A DNA stretch of 64,000 nt, taken from positions 512,330 to 576,329 of the forward strand of contig BPGX01000002.1 in the NCBI GenBank assembly GCA_026003255.1, given 5' to 3'. Below, one piece after another: positions 7,718 through 17,466 of this stretch. The stretch's first letter is position 1. Each line of letters begins with the position of its first letter. Source of the stretch: Bacteroidia bacterium. GTDB lineage: Bacteria; Bacteroidota; Bacteroidia; B-17B0; Aurantibacillaceae. Under the pieces are notes generated by a model that was not told where the DNA came from, ran no database searches, and saw nothing but the letters and a program-made list of their open reading frames with translations. A program made the position numbers and the translations under genes.

Positions 7718-8777
7718 ATTAAAAGATGTTCTCTATAAAAAAGGCGATTTTTTATTAAATACTATCCATCACATTTTTAAAGAAAATAAAATACACGCCA
7801 TTCTTGGTCCCAGTGGAAGTGGAAAAACAATTTTATTAGAATTAATTACAGGATTAATTAAACCACAAAAAGGAAAAATTTACTTTAAAGATCAAGATAT
7901 TACAAAATTATCCCCACAAAATAGGCAAATCGCTTATTTACCTCAAGACAATGTTTTGTTTCCACATCTCTCAGTAATGGAAAACATATTGTTCCCATTA
8001 AATATTACAAAATCGCAATCAAACTTTAATGTATCTGAAATTATAGAAAAACTACAGATTAAACATCTCATCAATCGTTCCATTCATAATTTAAGCGGTG
8101 GAGAAATACAGCGAATTGCTCTGGCAAGAAGCATTGTGGCTGGAAAAAAAGTTTTATTATTAGATGAACCTACAGCTTCTATTCATCATGTATTGAAAAA
8201 TGAATTTTTATTTTTCTTAAAAGATATTCAGAAAGAGTATGAGTTAACAATAATTATGGTAACGCATGATATAGACGCAGCTTTTTCAGTAGCAGATGAA
8301 ATAAATTTTTTGATTTATGGTAATTGGTATCCAACACATGAAAATGGTTTATTCAACTTTATTCCTACTCATTATGAAATAGCTCGGTTTATGGGGATAA
8401 AAAATATCCTGGAAGGTTATTATAGTGATAAATATTCAATATTTTGTCCAGCATTAAATACCAATTTACTATTGAATACTGCTTCATCTCCATTTGATAA
8501 TAACAAGAATTTATATTTTGCCATAAAACCAGAAGATATTCGTATTGTTTTGCCAGATAAGTTTAAGGAATATCAAAACGTGCCTAATAAATTATCCTGT
8601 GTTGTCAAAAAAATTTATCGCCAATATCATTACTATAATTTACAGGTTAATCCAATCAATACCGGTGTAAAGTTAGAAGTTTTATTTCCTATCACAAAAA
8701 CTTCCAAAATTAATCTTAGTGAAAATAGTGAAATAGAGATTGTATTGAAACCTGAATATTTATTTATTCTCTCTTAA
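7710..8777 (+). CDS. modC: Molybdate ABC transporter ATP-binding protein ModC
   Basis: The 355-residue protein has Walker A GPSGSGKT (33-40), a Q-loop YLPQD, signature NLSGGEIQRIALAR, Walker B VLLLDEPTAS and the switch histidine in VTHD. The C-terminal 120 residues look like a TOBE/Mop-type regulatory domain but are weakly conserved. It energises ModAB and is the last gene of the operon. No clear terminator follows. Confidence 0.93.
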   Translation: MIELKDVLYKKGDFLLNTIHHIFKENKIHAILGPSGSGKTILLELITGLIKPQKGKIYFKDQDITKLSPQNRQIAYLPQDNVLFPHLSVMENILFPLNITKSQSNFNVSEIIEKLQIKHLINRSIHNLSGGEIQRIALARSIVAGKKVLLLDEPTASIHHVLKNEFLFFLKDIQKEYELTIIMVTHDIDAAFSVADEINFLIYGNWYPTHENGLFNFIPTHYEIARFMGIKNILEGYYSDKYSIFCPALNTNLLLNTASSPFDNNKNLYFAIKPEDIRIVLPDKFKEYQNVPNKLSCVVKKIYRQYHYYNLQVNPINTGVKLEVLFPITKTSKINLSENSEIEIVLKPEYLFILS

Positions 8778-8860
8778 AGGTTTTTGTATCGGTATTTCGT
8801 TCAATAATAAAAGAGAAACTGGATGCCTTTTAGATGTGTATAGGTGCAGAACACGATTAT

Positions 8861-9144
8861 TTCAAATTATGCTTTAAAAAATAACATTCTTATACATTGC
8901 TTTATTTTATTGAGATTTCAACAAAAATACGCATCACTAATTTGTTTTAATTAATTTCATTCTTAATTTATTCAAACCACGAAGAACACGAAGTTTTTTT
9001 CATAAAGCTCACAAAGTAATTTTTTGCCGGCAAAGTGTGTCAGAACTTTGTGGACTTTGTTTATTTCATTGTGTTCATAGTGTTTAAAAGTACATAGATT
9101 TTATAAGTCAATTCAAATTTCATTTATCCTATTACATAATCCAG
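8861..9144 (-). repeat. Dispersed repeat family A, copy 1 (MITE-like)
   Basis: This fills much of the 641 bp gap after modC. Read on the minus strand it matches copies 2 (30660-30939) and 3 (49842-50108): an end like CTGGATTATGTAATAGGAT, then CTATGAACACAATG, ACAAAGTCCACAAAGTTCTG, GCCGGCAAAAAA, CTTCGTGGTTTGAATAAATT and AATAAAGCAATGTAT. The ends share a degenerate inverted ATTATG motif. There is no coding frame. Boundaries are approximate. Confidence 0.7.
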
Positions 9145-9306
9145 AATTATTGAAAATTGTAGGTAAAAATTCAAGCAGAAATATTTTGAAACAAAAACGT
9201 ATCATTAAATAAATTTAGAACAAATCTAAAAAATGAATAAAACTATTATTATTACTCGTATAGAACGAAACACGTGAATTAGATAATGTTTCTGGAATTG
9301 ATTGTC

Positions 9307-9373
9307 TTGATAAAAATCAGGGGCAATACTGACTATTATCATGTTTTTTGAAAATCTATGCCCCTACCTTTGT
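9307..9373 (+). promoter_or_regulatory. nar operon promoter with two FNR-type boxes
   Basis: A perfect-core box TTGATAAAAATCAG lies at 9307-9320. A second box CTGACTATTATCAT (one mismatch in TGAT-N4-ATCA) lies at 9329-9342, exactly 22 bp (two helical turns) downstream. The -7 element TACCTTTGT at 9365-9373 is a perfect TAnnTTTGY. The proximal box centre is 29.5 bp from the -7 start, as at narK and fnr. Confidence 0.78.
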
Positions 9374-9418
9374 TGCGGGAAATTAAGTGTATAAAAACCA
9401 AAAATAAAAACACTAATT

Positions 9419-10267
9419 ATGATACGAAAAATTGCAATTGGATTAATGGTTGCTTCCTTCACATCTGCTTTTGCACAGGATGGGGCAACATTGTTTAAGA
9501 ATAATTGTGGAATGTGCCACAAGTTGGGTTCGAGATTAGTAGGACCAGATTTAACAAATGTAACTCAAAGAAGAAGTAAAGAATGGTTGCACAAGTTTAT
9601 CAAATCTTCACAATCCTTAGTTAAAAGTGGGGACAAGGATGCGGTAGCAATATTTAATGAGTTTAATCAAATGGTAATGCCAGACCAGAATGTAACGGAT
9701 GCACAAATCGATGAGATATTGAAATACATTGAAGAAAATAGTAGTACTGCTACGGCATCTGCCGAACAACAAGAGCCACAAAAACCGGTTGAACCAGAAA
9801 TTACAGACAAACAGGCATTTGCTCAATTGGTTGAAAAAGGCGCCAAATTATTTGATGGACGCCTTCGATTTCAAAATGGTGGACCTACCTGTATTTCTTG
9901 CCATAATGTTAACTCTTATAATGTTACTGGCGGCGGCAGTTTGGCAAAAGATTTAACGGATTCCTATACCAGAATCGGAGAGGAAGGAATTAAAAGCGTA
10001 TTAAGTGGATTACCTTTCCCTGCCATGAAGAATTCGTTTGAAAAACATCCTATCACAGAAGAAGAAGCGGCTGCAATTGCAGCATTTCTTAGACAAGTGT
10101 CAAAAGAAAGTCATGAAACCGTTCCTTTCGATTATGCTTCATTATTAGTATGGGGAGGAATACCGGGTATTATTATTTTATTAGGAATATATTCCATCAT
10201 CTGGTACAATAGAAAAAAGAAAACAGTAAATTACTCTATTTACTCAAGACAAATAAAAAGTTATTAA
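9419..10267 (+). CDS. Membrane-anchored diheme cytochrome c of the nar operon
   Basis: The 282-residue protein has a signal peptide (cleavage near FAQ, residue 20), heme c motifs CGMCH (30-34) and CISCH (158-162), candidate Met ligands in MVMP and FPAM, an alanine/proline/glutamate-rich linker (about 105-130) and one C-terminal membrane helix (about 246-266) with a basic cytoplasmic tail. It is the first gene after the tandem-FNR promoter, 19 bp before narG. I infer that it exchanges electrons with NarGHI or with a later reductase on the periplasmic side, as NarC-type cytochromes do in other nar operons. No catalytic cytochrome domain is visible. Confidence 0.85.
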   Translation: MIRKIAIGLMVASFTSAFAQDGATLFKNNCGMCHKLGSRLVGPDLTNVTQRRSKEWLHKFIKSSQSLVKSGDKDAVAIFNEFNQMVMPDQNVTDAQIDEILKYIEENSSTATASAEQQEPQKPVEPEITDKQAFAQLVEKGAKLFDGRLRFQNGGPTCISCHNVNSYNVTGGGSLAKDLTDSYTRIGEEGIKSVLSGLPFPAMKNSFEKHPITEEEAAAIAAFLRQVSKESHETVPFDYASLLVWGGIPGIIILLGIYSIIWYNRKKKTVNYSIYSRQIKSY

Positions 10268-10286
10268 TCATTAAAAATTTAATTCT

Positions 10287-13200
10287 ATGACCTGGATTAA
10301 AGACATTATCTCTCCCGAAACAAGAAAATGGGAGGAATTTTATAGAAACAGATTTCAACATGATAGAATTGTCAGAAGTACGCACGGTGTAAACTGCACT
10401 GGCGGTTGTTCCTGGCAAATTCATGTAAAAGATGGTATTGTTGTTTGGGAAACTCAACAGTTGGATTATCCACTGTTAGAAAGTTCTATCCCTCCTTATG
10501 AACCAAGAGGTTGTCAAAGAGGTATATCGTATTCCTGGTATCTCTATAGTCCTTTGAGAATTAAGTATCCATTAATGCGTGGGGCTTTGTTGGATTTATT
10601 TAGAGAAGAAAAAAAGAAAACAGGCGATGCTTATACTGCATGGGAAAATATTCAGAAAGATGAAACAAAAAGAAAACGTTATCAAAAAGCGAGAGGTAAA
10701 GGAGGTTTTAGAAGAGTAAGTTGGGACGAAGTATTAGAGTTGATTGCAGCAGCCAATATCTATACAGCTAAAAAATATGGCCCAGATCGTGTTGCAGGAT
10801 TTTCTCCTATCCCCGCTATGTCTATGCTAAGTTATGCAGCGGGTGGTAGATTTTTACAGTTGTTTGGTGGAATGAATTTAAGTTTTTATGACTGGTATTG
10901 TGACTTGCCACCTGCGTTCCCGGAAATATGGGGCGAACAAACCGATGTTTGTGAAAGTGCGGATTGGTACAACGCCAAGATGATTGCTGATATGGGAGCA
11001 TGTTTGAACATGACCAGAACGCCCGATTGTCACTTCTTTGCAGAATCTCGTCATAATGGTACAAAGGCAGTTGTATTCTCTCCTGATTTTAGCCAGGTTT
11101 GTAAGTATGCTGACCAATGGATTCCTCTCCATGCAGGTACTGACGGAGCATTCTGGATGGCAGCAACACATGTTATTCTCAAAGAATTTCATTATGAAAA
11201 TCCAAGCGAGTACTTTATCAAATATATCAAGCAATATACAGATTCTCCATTCCTTGTGGAAGTAGTTGAAGAAAATGGAACATACAAACCGGGTAGATTA
11301 ATAAGAGCCAATCAAATTAAGGAATACAAAGATATTGAAAATGGAGAATGGAAATTTCTCAATATTGATGAAAAAACAGGAAAACTGGTAGTACCAAAAG
11401 GAAGTGTTGGGTTCAGATGGGATAAACAAGGTGGAAAATGGAATATGAAGTTAGAAGATGGAATTACGGATCAATCTTATGATCCATTGTTGACACTTAT
11501 TAATCATAAAGATGATGTTCTTCAAGTTGAAATTACTGACTTTGCTTTTGATAAACAACACAAAAGAGGTGTTCCTGTAAAATATATTACAACTGCTGAT
11601 GGTAAAAAACGAGCTGTTACAACAGTTTATGATCTTATCTTTGCTCAGTATGGTGTAAGCAGAGGATTACCAGGTGATTATCCTGCAGATTATACAGATC
11701 CTACACAATCCTATACTCCTGCATGGCAAGAAATGATTACTGGTATTGATGCTAAAACAGTGATTTCTTTTGCCAGAGAATGGGCTAAAACGGCCGATAT
11801 TACGAAGGGGAAATGTATGATCATTATTGGTGCCGGTATTAATCACTGGTATCATCAAAATTTAATTTACCGTGCTGGAGCAATGGCATTGATGTTATGT
11901 GGTTGTGTTGGAGTAAATGGTGGTGGTTTAAATCACTATGTAGGACAAGAAAAATTAGCACCATCTGATTCCTGGGGCACAATAGCATTTGCGAGAGATT
12001 GGGTAAATGCCGTTCGTTTACAACAAGCGCCATTATGGCATTATATTAATACTTCTCAGTACCGTTATGATGGCAATCATACTCGTTATCATACTGTTCC
12101 AAAGAATGAACTATCCAAAAAACATACTGCTGACATGATCTATAAAGCAGTGCGCTGTGGGTGGATGCCATATTATCCACAGTTTAATGAAAATCCATTA
12201 AAATTAGCACAAGAAGCCATTGATAAGGGCGCCAAAACTTATGAAGATATAATCAAATTTGTAGTAGATAAACTTAAGAGCAAACAAATTAAATATGCTG
12301 TGTCTGACCCAGAAGCCCCCGAAAGTTGGCCAAGAGTTTGGTTCATCTGGAGAGGTAACGCTATTGTGGGTAGTATGAAAGGACATGAATACGCTCTGAA
12401 ACACTACTTAGGTACACATCATAATTCTATCAGTAAAGATAACGAAGTAAAACCAGAAGAAATTACATGGAGAGATATTGCTCCGGAAGGAAAGATGGAT
12501 TTGGTAGTAGATCTTAATTTCCGTATGGATTCTTCTGCACTCTACTCTGATATCGTATTGCCAGCAGCATCTTGGTACGAGAAAGCTGACTTAAATTCAA
12601 CGGATTTGCACTCTTTTATACATCCTCTTTCTGCTGCCGTAGCGCCTGTTTGGGAGACAAAAACAGATTGGGATATTTTCAAAAACATTGCATTAGCCAC
12701 TTCTGAAATGGCTAAGAAACACATGCAGGGTACATATAAAGATGTAGTTATTAGCCCGATATCTCATGATAGTCCGGGAGAAATTACTCAGCCGGAAATA
12801 AAAGATTGGTTCTTGGGTGAATGCGAACTAGTACCCGGTAAGACATCCCATAACATTGCTATTGTTGAACGGGATTACACTAAGTTATATGAGAAATATT
12901 GTTTGTTAGGAAAAAATATTAAAACAAATGGACTTGGTGCTCATGGTGTCAAATACGAAGCAGATGATGCTTATGAAGAAATGATTACATCCAATCATTT
13001 TCCTGTTGAAGAATGGAATGGAGAAGTTTATCCGTCTATTAAGGAAGATGTATGGGCTGCCAATGCTGTTTTACACTTATCAACACTTACGAATGGTAAA
13101 TTAAATTATCGTGCATACAAAAACATGGAAAAGAAAACGGGGTTAGTGCTAGCTGACCTGGCAGAAGGTTCAAAAGATTTACACCTCACTTATGCTGATT

Positions 13201-13901
13201 TACAGGCACAGCCGAGAAGATATAACACTTCTCCACTATGGAGTGGATTAATGAATGATGGAAGAGCGTATGCACCATATACTTATAATGTTGAAAGATT
13301 AGTGCCATGGAGAACGTTAACAGGAAGACAACATTTTTATTTAGATCATGAGATGTATATTGCATACGGTGAGCATTTACCAACATATAAACCGGAACCT
13401 AACTTTGAAGTGTATGGTGATTTAAAAGAAACCATAAAAGAAGACCCTAATGCTAAAATTTTGAATTATCTTACGCCACATGGTAAATGGCATATTCACT
13501 CTACTTATGGGGATACCTTAAGAATGTTGACATTAAATAGAGGAATAGAACCTTGTTGGATTAATGAGAAAGATGCAGAAGAAATGGGCATTAATGATAA
13601 CGATTGGGTAGAGGTAATTAATGACCATGGTGTATATGTAACTCGTGCAGTAGTAAGTTCCAGAATACCAAGAGGCGTGTGTATCGTGTATCACGTTCCG
13701 GAAAGAACAATTGTTCCAAAATCAGAGTCAAGACCTTACAGAGGAGGAGGCCACAACAGTGTTACTCGTATTCACCTTAAACCAAATTATCTATGTGGTG
13801 GTTATGGTCAATTTACTTACCATTTTAATTACTGGGGACCTGTTGCACCACAAAGAGATACACATGTAGTGGTAAGAAAAATGAAAAAAGTAATATGGTA
13901 A
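10287..13901 (+). CDS. narG: Respiratory nitrate reductase alpha subunit NarG
   Basis: This is the catalytic Mo-bisMGD subunit that reduces nitrate to nitrite. Of 1204 residues, the FS0 cluster ligands are His33, Cys37, Cys41 (HGVNCTGGC) and Cys76 (RGCQRG), matching E. coli His50/Cys54/Cys58/Cys93. The molybdenum-ligand aspartate is Asp206 in [10 protein letters not shown], followed by GEQTDV. A C-terminal molybdopterin-dinucleotide-binding domain is present ([13 protein letters not shown] onward). No Tat signal is seen, consistent with the cytoplasm-facing Nar type rather than Nap. Length is close to the roughly 1200-1250 usual for NarG. Confidence 0.97.
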   Translation: MTWIKDIISPETRKWEEFYRNRFQHDRIVRSTHGVNCTGGCSWQIHVKDGIVVWETQQLDYPLLESSIPPYEPRGCQRGISYSWYLYSPLRIKYPLMRGALLDLFREEKKKTGDAYTAWENIQKDETKRKRYQKARGKGGFRRVSWDEVLELIAAANIYTAKKYGPDRVAGFSPIPAMSMLSYAAGGRFLQLFGGMNLSFYDWYCDLPPAFPEIWGEQTDVCESADWYNAKMIADMGACLNMTRTPDCHFFAESRHNGTKAVVFSPDFSQVCKYADQWIPLHAGTDGAFWMAATHVILKEFHYENPSEYFIKYIKQYTDSPFLVEVVEENGTYKPGRLIRANQIKEYKDIENGEWKFLNIDEKTGKLVVPKGSVGFRWDKQGGKWNMKLEDGITDQSYDPLLTLINHKDDVLQVEITDFAFDKQHKRGVPVKYITTADGKKRAVTTVYDLIFAQYGVSRGLPGDYPADYTDPTQSYTPAWQEMITGIDAKTVISFAREWAKTADITKGKCMIIIGAGINHWYHQNLIYRAGAMALMLCGCVGVNGGGLNHYVGQEKLAPSDSWGTIAFARDWVNAVRLQQAPLWHYINTSQYRYDGNHTRYHTVPKNELSKKHTADMIYKAVRCGWMPYYPQFNENPLKLAQEAIDKGAKTYEDIIKFVVDKLKSKQIKYAVSDPEAPESWPRVWFIWRGNAIVGSMKGHEYALKHYLGTHHNSISKDNEVKPEEITWRDIAPEGKMDLVVDLNFRMDSSALYSDIVLPAASWYEKADLNSTDLHSFIHPLSAAVAPVWETKTDWDIFKNIALATSEMAKKHMQGTYKDVVISPISHDSPGEITQPEIKDWFLGECELVPGKTSHNIAIVERDYTKLYEKYCLLGKNIKTNGLGAHGVKYEADDAYEEMITSNHFPVEEWNGEVYPSIKEDVWAANAVLHLSTLTNGKLNYRAYKNMEKKTGLVLADLAEGSKDLHLTYADLQAQPRRYNTSPLWSGLMNDGRAYAPYTYNVERLVPWRTLTGRQHFYLDHEMYIAYGEHLPTYKPEPNFEVYGDLKETIKEDPNAKILNYLTPHGKWHIHSTYGDTLRMLTLNRGIEPCWINEKDAEEMGINDNDWVEVINDHGVYVTRAVVSSRIPRGVCIVYHVPERTIVPKSESRPYRGGGHNSVTRIHLKPNYLCGGYGQFTYHFNYWGPVAPQRDTHVVVRKMKKVIW

Positions 13902-13930
13902 TTTAATAATAATAATAAAAACAAAAACCT

Positions 13931-15481
13931 ATGAACGTAAGAGCTCAAATGTCAATGATTTTCCACCTTGATAAATGTATCGGGTGTCATACCTGCTCTA
14001 TCGCCTGCAAAAATATATGGACTGATAGAAAAGGGGCTGAATACATGTGGTGGAATAATGTTGAGACAAAACCAGGTACTGGTTATCCAACAAAATGGGA
14101 AGACCAGAGAATATATAAAGGTGGATGGGAAAAGAAAAATGGTACAATTGATTTAAGAGGTGCTGGTAAGAAAAAGGGCTTACTTAATATCTTCCATAAT
14201 CCACATTTACCTGTGATAGATGATTATTATGAACCCTTTACCTATCGATATTTAAATTTGATTGAGGCCCCCGAGGGAAATGATCAACCTACTGCTCGCC
14301 CAATTTCACTTATTACAGGCGAACCTATGGATATTAAAATGGGACCTAATTGGGATGATGATTTAAGTGGTACGCCCGATTACGCCCGTAAAGACCCCAA
14401 TCTTGAAAATTTATCGGAGGCAGAACAGGAAGCTATGTTTCAATTAGAAAAAATGGCTTTCTTTTATTTACCAAGAATATGTAACCATTGTCTAAATCCT
14501 GCTTGTGTGGCTTCTTGTCCATCTGGTGCTATCTATAAGAGAGGAGAAGATGGCGTTGTGCTTATTAATCAGGAAGTTTGTCGTGCATGGAGAATGTGTG
14601 TTACAGCATGTCCATATAAAAAATCATATTATAACTGGCACACAGGTAAATCTGAAAAATGTATTTTATGTTTTCCAAGAATTGAAGCTGGATTAGCGCC
14701 TGCATGTATGCATTCTTGCGTAGGAAGAATTCGTTATTTAGGAGTAGTACTGTATGATGCTGATATGATTGAAAAAGTGGCAACAGCTGACGAATCAGCG
14801 TTAGTAGATGCTCAGTTAAATATGATTTTAGACCCATTTGATCCTAATGTAATTAAAGCAGCAAAGGAAAACGGAATACCAGATTCCACAATTAAAGCGG
14901 CTCAATACTCACCTACATATAAGTTTATTAAGAAGTGGGGATTAGCACTTCCTTTACACCCTGAGTTCAGAACATTGCCAATGCTATTCTATGTTCCACC
15001 AATGTTGCCGGTAATGGCTTCTTTATCTAAACAGACGAATGGGCATCTGAAGAATGAAATGGATCCAATTGCAAAAATATGGCCTGATGATTGGAAATAC
15101 GATACCAGTATGGAAGAGATATTTGGGGTTGTAGAAAAATCAAGATTCCCATTAAAATACATGGCTAATCTTTTTAGTGCAGGTGATGAAAATAAAATTA
15201 AAGATAAATTGAAAAAATTACTTGCTATTCGAATTTGGAGAAGAGCAAAAACAGTAGGAGACATTCCAATGGATAAGGCAGAAGCGGCGCTCAAAGAAGT
15301 GGGTTATACTCCTCAAATGGCAGAAGATATTTATTATCTTACATCGTTGGCGAAATTTGATGACAGATTTGTAATACCTGCTGCTCATAGAGAAGAAGCA
15401 ATGGAATTACTTGAAAATACAGGGGATAGAAAAGGATCAGTAGGTTTTGGATTTACTATTCCTGCTCAAAGAGGATTATAA
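13931..15481 (+). CDS. narH: Respiratory nitrate reductase beta subunit NarH
   Basis: The 516-residue electron-transfer subunit has four iron-sulfur clusters. Cysteine groups are CIGCHTCSIACK near the start, CNHCLNPACVASCP, CRAWRMCVTACP and CILCFPR with CMHSC. The Trp in CRAWRMC replaces a cysteine, the known signature of the 3Fe-4S cluster (FS4) in NarH. It passes electrons from NarI hemes to NarG. The gene lies 29 bp after narG. Confidence 0.97.
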   Translation: MNVRAQMSMIFHLDKCIGCHTCSIACKNIWTDRKGAEYMWWNNVETKPGTGYPTKWEDQRIYKGGWEKKNGTIDLRGAGKKKGLLNIFHNPHLPVIDDYYEPFTYRYLNLIEAPEGNDQPTARPISLITGEPMDIKMGPNWDDDLSGTPDYARKDPNLENLSEAEQEAMFQLEKMAFFYLPRICNHCLNPACVASCPSGAIYKRGEDGVVLINQEVCRAWRMCVTACPYKKSYYNWHTGKSEKCILCFPRIEAGLAPACMHSCVGRIRYLGVVLYDADMIEKVATADESALVDAQLNMILDPFDPNVIKAAKENGIPDSTIKAAQYSPTYKFIKKWGLALPLHPEFRTLPMLFYVPPMLPVMASLSKQTNGHLKNEMDPIAKIWPDDWKYDTSMEEIFGVVEKSRFPLKYMANLFSAGDENKIKDKLKKLLAIRIWRRAKTVGDIPMDKAEAALKEVGYTPQMAEDIYYLTSLAKFDDRFVIPAAHREEAMELLENTGDRKGSVGFGFTIPAQRGL

Positions 15482-15498
15482 TACGAAAAAGTAAAAAT

Positions 15499-16173
15499 AT
15501 GATATTAGAACTATTTGCACATATATTGAGCTATCCAACAGAAGATCTAAAAAAGAAAACAGCGAGATTGATTGAACTGCTGGAACAATCCATGATATAT
15601 AATAGTAATAAGAATATAGTTTCAGCAGTTGATCATTTGAAAGTGTTTTATTTGTACTTAGAAAAAACTAACATTCGTGAACAAGAAGAAGTTTATACTC
15701 AAACATTTGAAGTACAATCTATTACAACATTAGATGTAGGGTACATTTTATTTGGTGATGATTATAAACGTGCAGAATTGTTAGTAAATCTTAACCAGGA
15801 AATTGTTAGGTATGCGGTTAATACATCGATTGAACTTGCAGATCATTTACCAAACATATTGAAGTTGTTACACAAAATGGAAGATGATATATTAAAAAGC
15901 GATTTGATTAATATTGTTGTTTACCCTGTTTTGAAGAGAATCATTAAAGATTTTGATAGTAAAATTATTGAAAGTAAAAACAAGGTTTATTTAAAGCATC
16001 AAAAAACATTAATTGAAAAATCCAAAGAATACAGGGATATATATGTTAATCCATTATTAGCATTAAAGTATGTATTAGAAGCTATTTATGAGGCAGAAGA
16101 AATTGTTATTGAAGACAAATCTAAAGGATTTTTATCAAATATAGAGCAAGAATTAAATATAGAAAAAATATAA
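15499..16173 (+). CDS. narJ: Nitrate reductase maturation chaperone NarJ
   Basis: The 224-residue all-helical protein of the TorD/NarJ family lies between narH and narI, the standard position. The start ILELFAHILSYPTEDLKKKT and the later YTQTFEVQS and PLLALKYVLEAI segments match NarJ. NarJ binds apo-NarG and assists molybdenum cofactor insertion and membrane attachment. Sequence conservation in this family is low, so the context carries much of the call. Confidence 0.88.
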   Translation: MILELFAHILSYPTEDLKKKTARLIELLEQSMIYNSNKNIVSAVDHLKVFYLYLEKTNIREQEEVYTQTFEVQSITTLDVGYILFGDDYKRAELLVNLNQEIVRYAVNTSIELADHLPNILKLLHKMEDDILKSDLINIVVYPVLKRIIKDFDSKIIESKNKVYLKHQKTLIEKSKEYRDIYVNPLLALKYVLEAIYEAEEIVIEDKSKGFLSNIEQELNIEKI

Positions 16174-16200
16174 ACAAAAACAACTTAAAAACTAAACACT

Positions 16201-16929
16201 ATGGATGCACTCAACAACTTCTTATTCATTGGATTGCCTTATGCAGCATTAGCTATTTTTATAGTAGGCACCATTTTTAGGTATACAAAATATGGTTACA
16301 AGGTTTCTTCGCTATCATCAGAATTTTTAGAGGGCAGAAGGTTGTTCTGGGGATCACAACCCTTCCACTGGGGTTTATTAGTAGCATTTTTCGGACATTT
16401 AATTGCCTTTTTGTTCCCAAAGAGCATTTTACTCTGGAATGGACATCCGGTAAGATTACTTATATTAGAAGTTACAGGATTTATTTTTGGATTAAGTGCA
16501 TTTATTGGGCTCATTAATTTATTTATCAGACGAATCACTGAGCCAAGATTAAAGGTCGTAACCAACAAAATGGATTTAATTATTGAAATTATTCTATTAT
16601 TACAAATCTTTTTAGGACTTTGGGTTGCATTTAATTATCGTTGGGGTTCTTCCTGGTTTGCATCTGTAATGACGCCGTATTTGTGGTCTATTTTCAAGTT
16701 TAACCCAGATATTCAGGCAGTAGTGGCGCTTCCATGGATGGTAAAACTCCATATTATTGGGGCTTATTTAATTGTTTTATTATTCCCATTTACTCGTTTA
16801 GTGCACTTTTTGGTAGCTCCATTACATTACATTGGCCGTCCTTACCAGTTAGTTATTTGGTATAGAGATCGTAAATCATTAAGAAATCCAAATTCTCCAT
16901 GGGTTGTTCAATACCCCAAAAACAATTGA
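16201..16929 (+). CDS. narI: Respiratory nitrate reductase gamma subunit NarI (diheme cytochrome b)
   Basis: The 242-residue membrane protein has five hydrophobic segments. Histidines that fit the two heme b sites are in QPFHWGLL, FFGHLIAF, VKLHIIGAY and RLVHFL. It oxidises menaquinol and passes electrons to NarH; a menaquinone-pathway gene (mqnE) is present in this window. It ends the nar operon and is followed by a clear terminator. Confidence 0.95.
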   Translation: MDALNNFLFIGLPYAALAIFIVGTIFRYTKYGYKVSSLSSEFLEGRRLFWGSQPFHWGLLVAFFGHLIAFLFPKSILLWNGHPVRLLILEVTGFIFGLSAFIGLINLFIRRITEPRLKVVTNKMDLIIEIILLLQIFLGLWVAFNYRWGSSWFASVMTPYLWSIFKFNPDIQAVVALPWMVKLHIIGAYLIVLLFPFTRLVHFLVAPLHYIGRPYQLVIWYRDRKSLRNPNSPWVVQYPKNN

Positions 16930-16957
16930 TTGTTTTTAACAGCGTATCATAAAATTA

Positions 16958-16990
16958 AATAGCCCCATTATTTAAGGGGCTATTTTTATT
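16958..16990 (+). terminator. Rho-independent terminator after narI
   Basis: Stem AATAGCCCC (16958-16966) pairs with GGGGCTATT (16976-16984) around a 9-base loop and is followed by a T-rich stretch. It separates the nar operon from the moeA operon. Confidence 0.85.
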
Positions 16991-16992
16991 TG

Positions 16993-17001
16993 TACATTTG
17001 C
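16993..17001 (+). promoter_or_regulatory. -7 element TACATTTGC of the 17015-moeA operon
   Basis: A perfect TAnnTTTGY lies 14 bp before the ATG at 17015, directly after the nar terminator. I see no TGAT-N4-ATCA box here, so this unit may be expressed independently of the FNR-type regulator. Confidence 0.65.
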
Positions 17002-17014
17002 AATCAAAGTTTTT

Positions 17015-17458
17015 ATGACACTCATAAAATTAATTATTGTAAGTAATGAACAATTAATTGCAACAATAATTGCAAGTTTTATCATTATAATCAGTTCTAT
17101 TATAGGAATAATTTTAAATATTTACTTTCTATTAAAAACAACTCATCAAAGAAACAAGTTTGTGCGATTTTTTCTTATAGCGTTATTCAGCATAGCAGCA
17201 GTATTTTTTTATAACCAGTTTACTGTGAATTATTCTTTTTATCGTAATAATACATTTGTGGTTGGAAAGGTATTGGATTTTTGTAAGACAGATAGAAATG
17301 AAGAAGGGGTATATTTTGAATATCATTTTAATAATCAATTGTTCCGAAATTGCAATGTTATCTTTCCATTTCCAAAAGATTCAGTAAAAATTGGCAAAAC
17401 TTATCAGGTAAGAGTAAATAAACTGCATCCTGAAGATGGAAGAATAATACTCAACTAA
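17015..17458 (+). CDS. Small membrane protein of unknown function
   Basis: The 147-residue protein has two strong hydrophobic helices (about residues 14-40 and 49-68) and then a soluble beta-rich domain (VVGKVLDFCKT ... GVYFEYHFNNQLF ... KIGKTYQVRVN) resembling the general layout of DUF3592-like proteins. I do not recognise a specific family. It lies 8 bp before moeA behind a shared promoter, so a link to the molybdenum cofactor genes is possible but unproven. Confidence 0.75.
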   Translation: MTLIKLIIVSNEQLIATIIASFIIIISSIIGIILNIYFLLKTTHQRNKFVRFFLIALFSIAAVFFYNQFTVNYSFYRNNTFVVGKVLDFCKTDRNEEGVYFEYHFNNQLFRNCNVIFPFPKDSVKIGKTYQVRVNKLHPEDGRIILN

Positions 17459-17466
17459 TCCATTCT

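Noticed and set aside
9320..9364. GGGGCA (9320-9325) and TGCCCC (9359-9364) as an inverted repeat in the nar promoter
   Set aside because: Only 6 bp arms with a 33 bp spacer; not repeated at other promoters, so probably chance.
10822..13386. Minus-strand open frames inside narG
   Set aside because: Short shadow frames without homology or promoters opposite a highly conserved enzyme.
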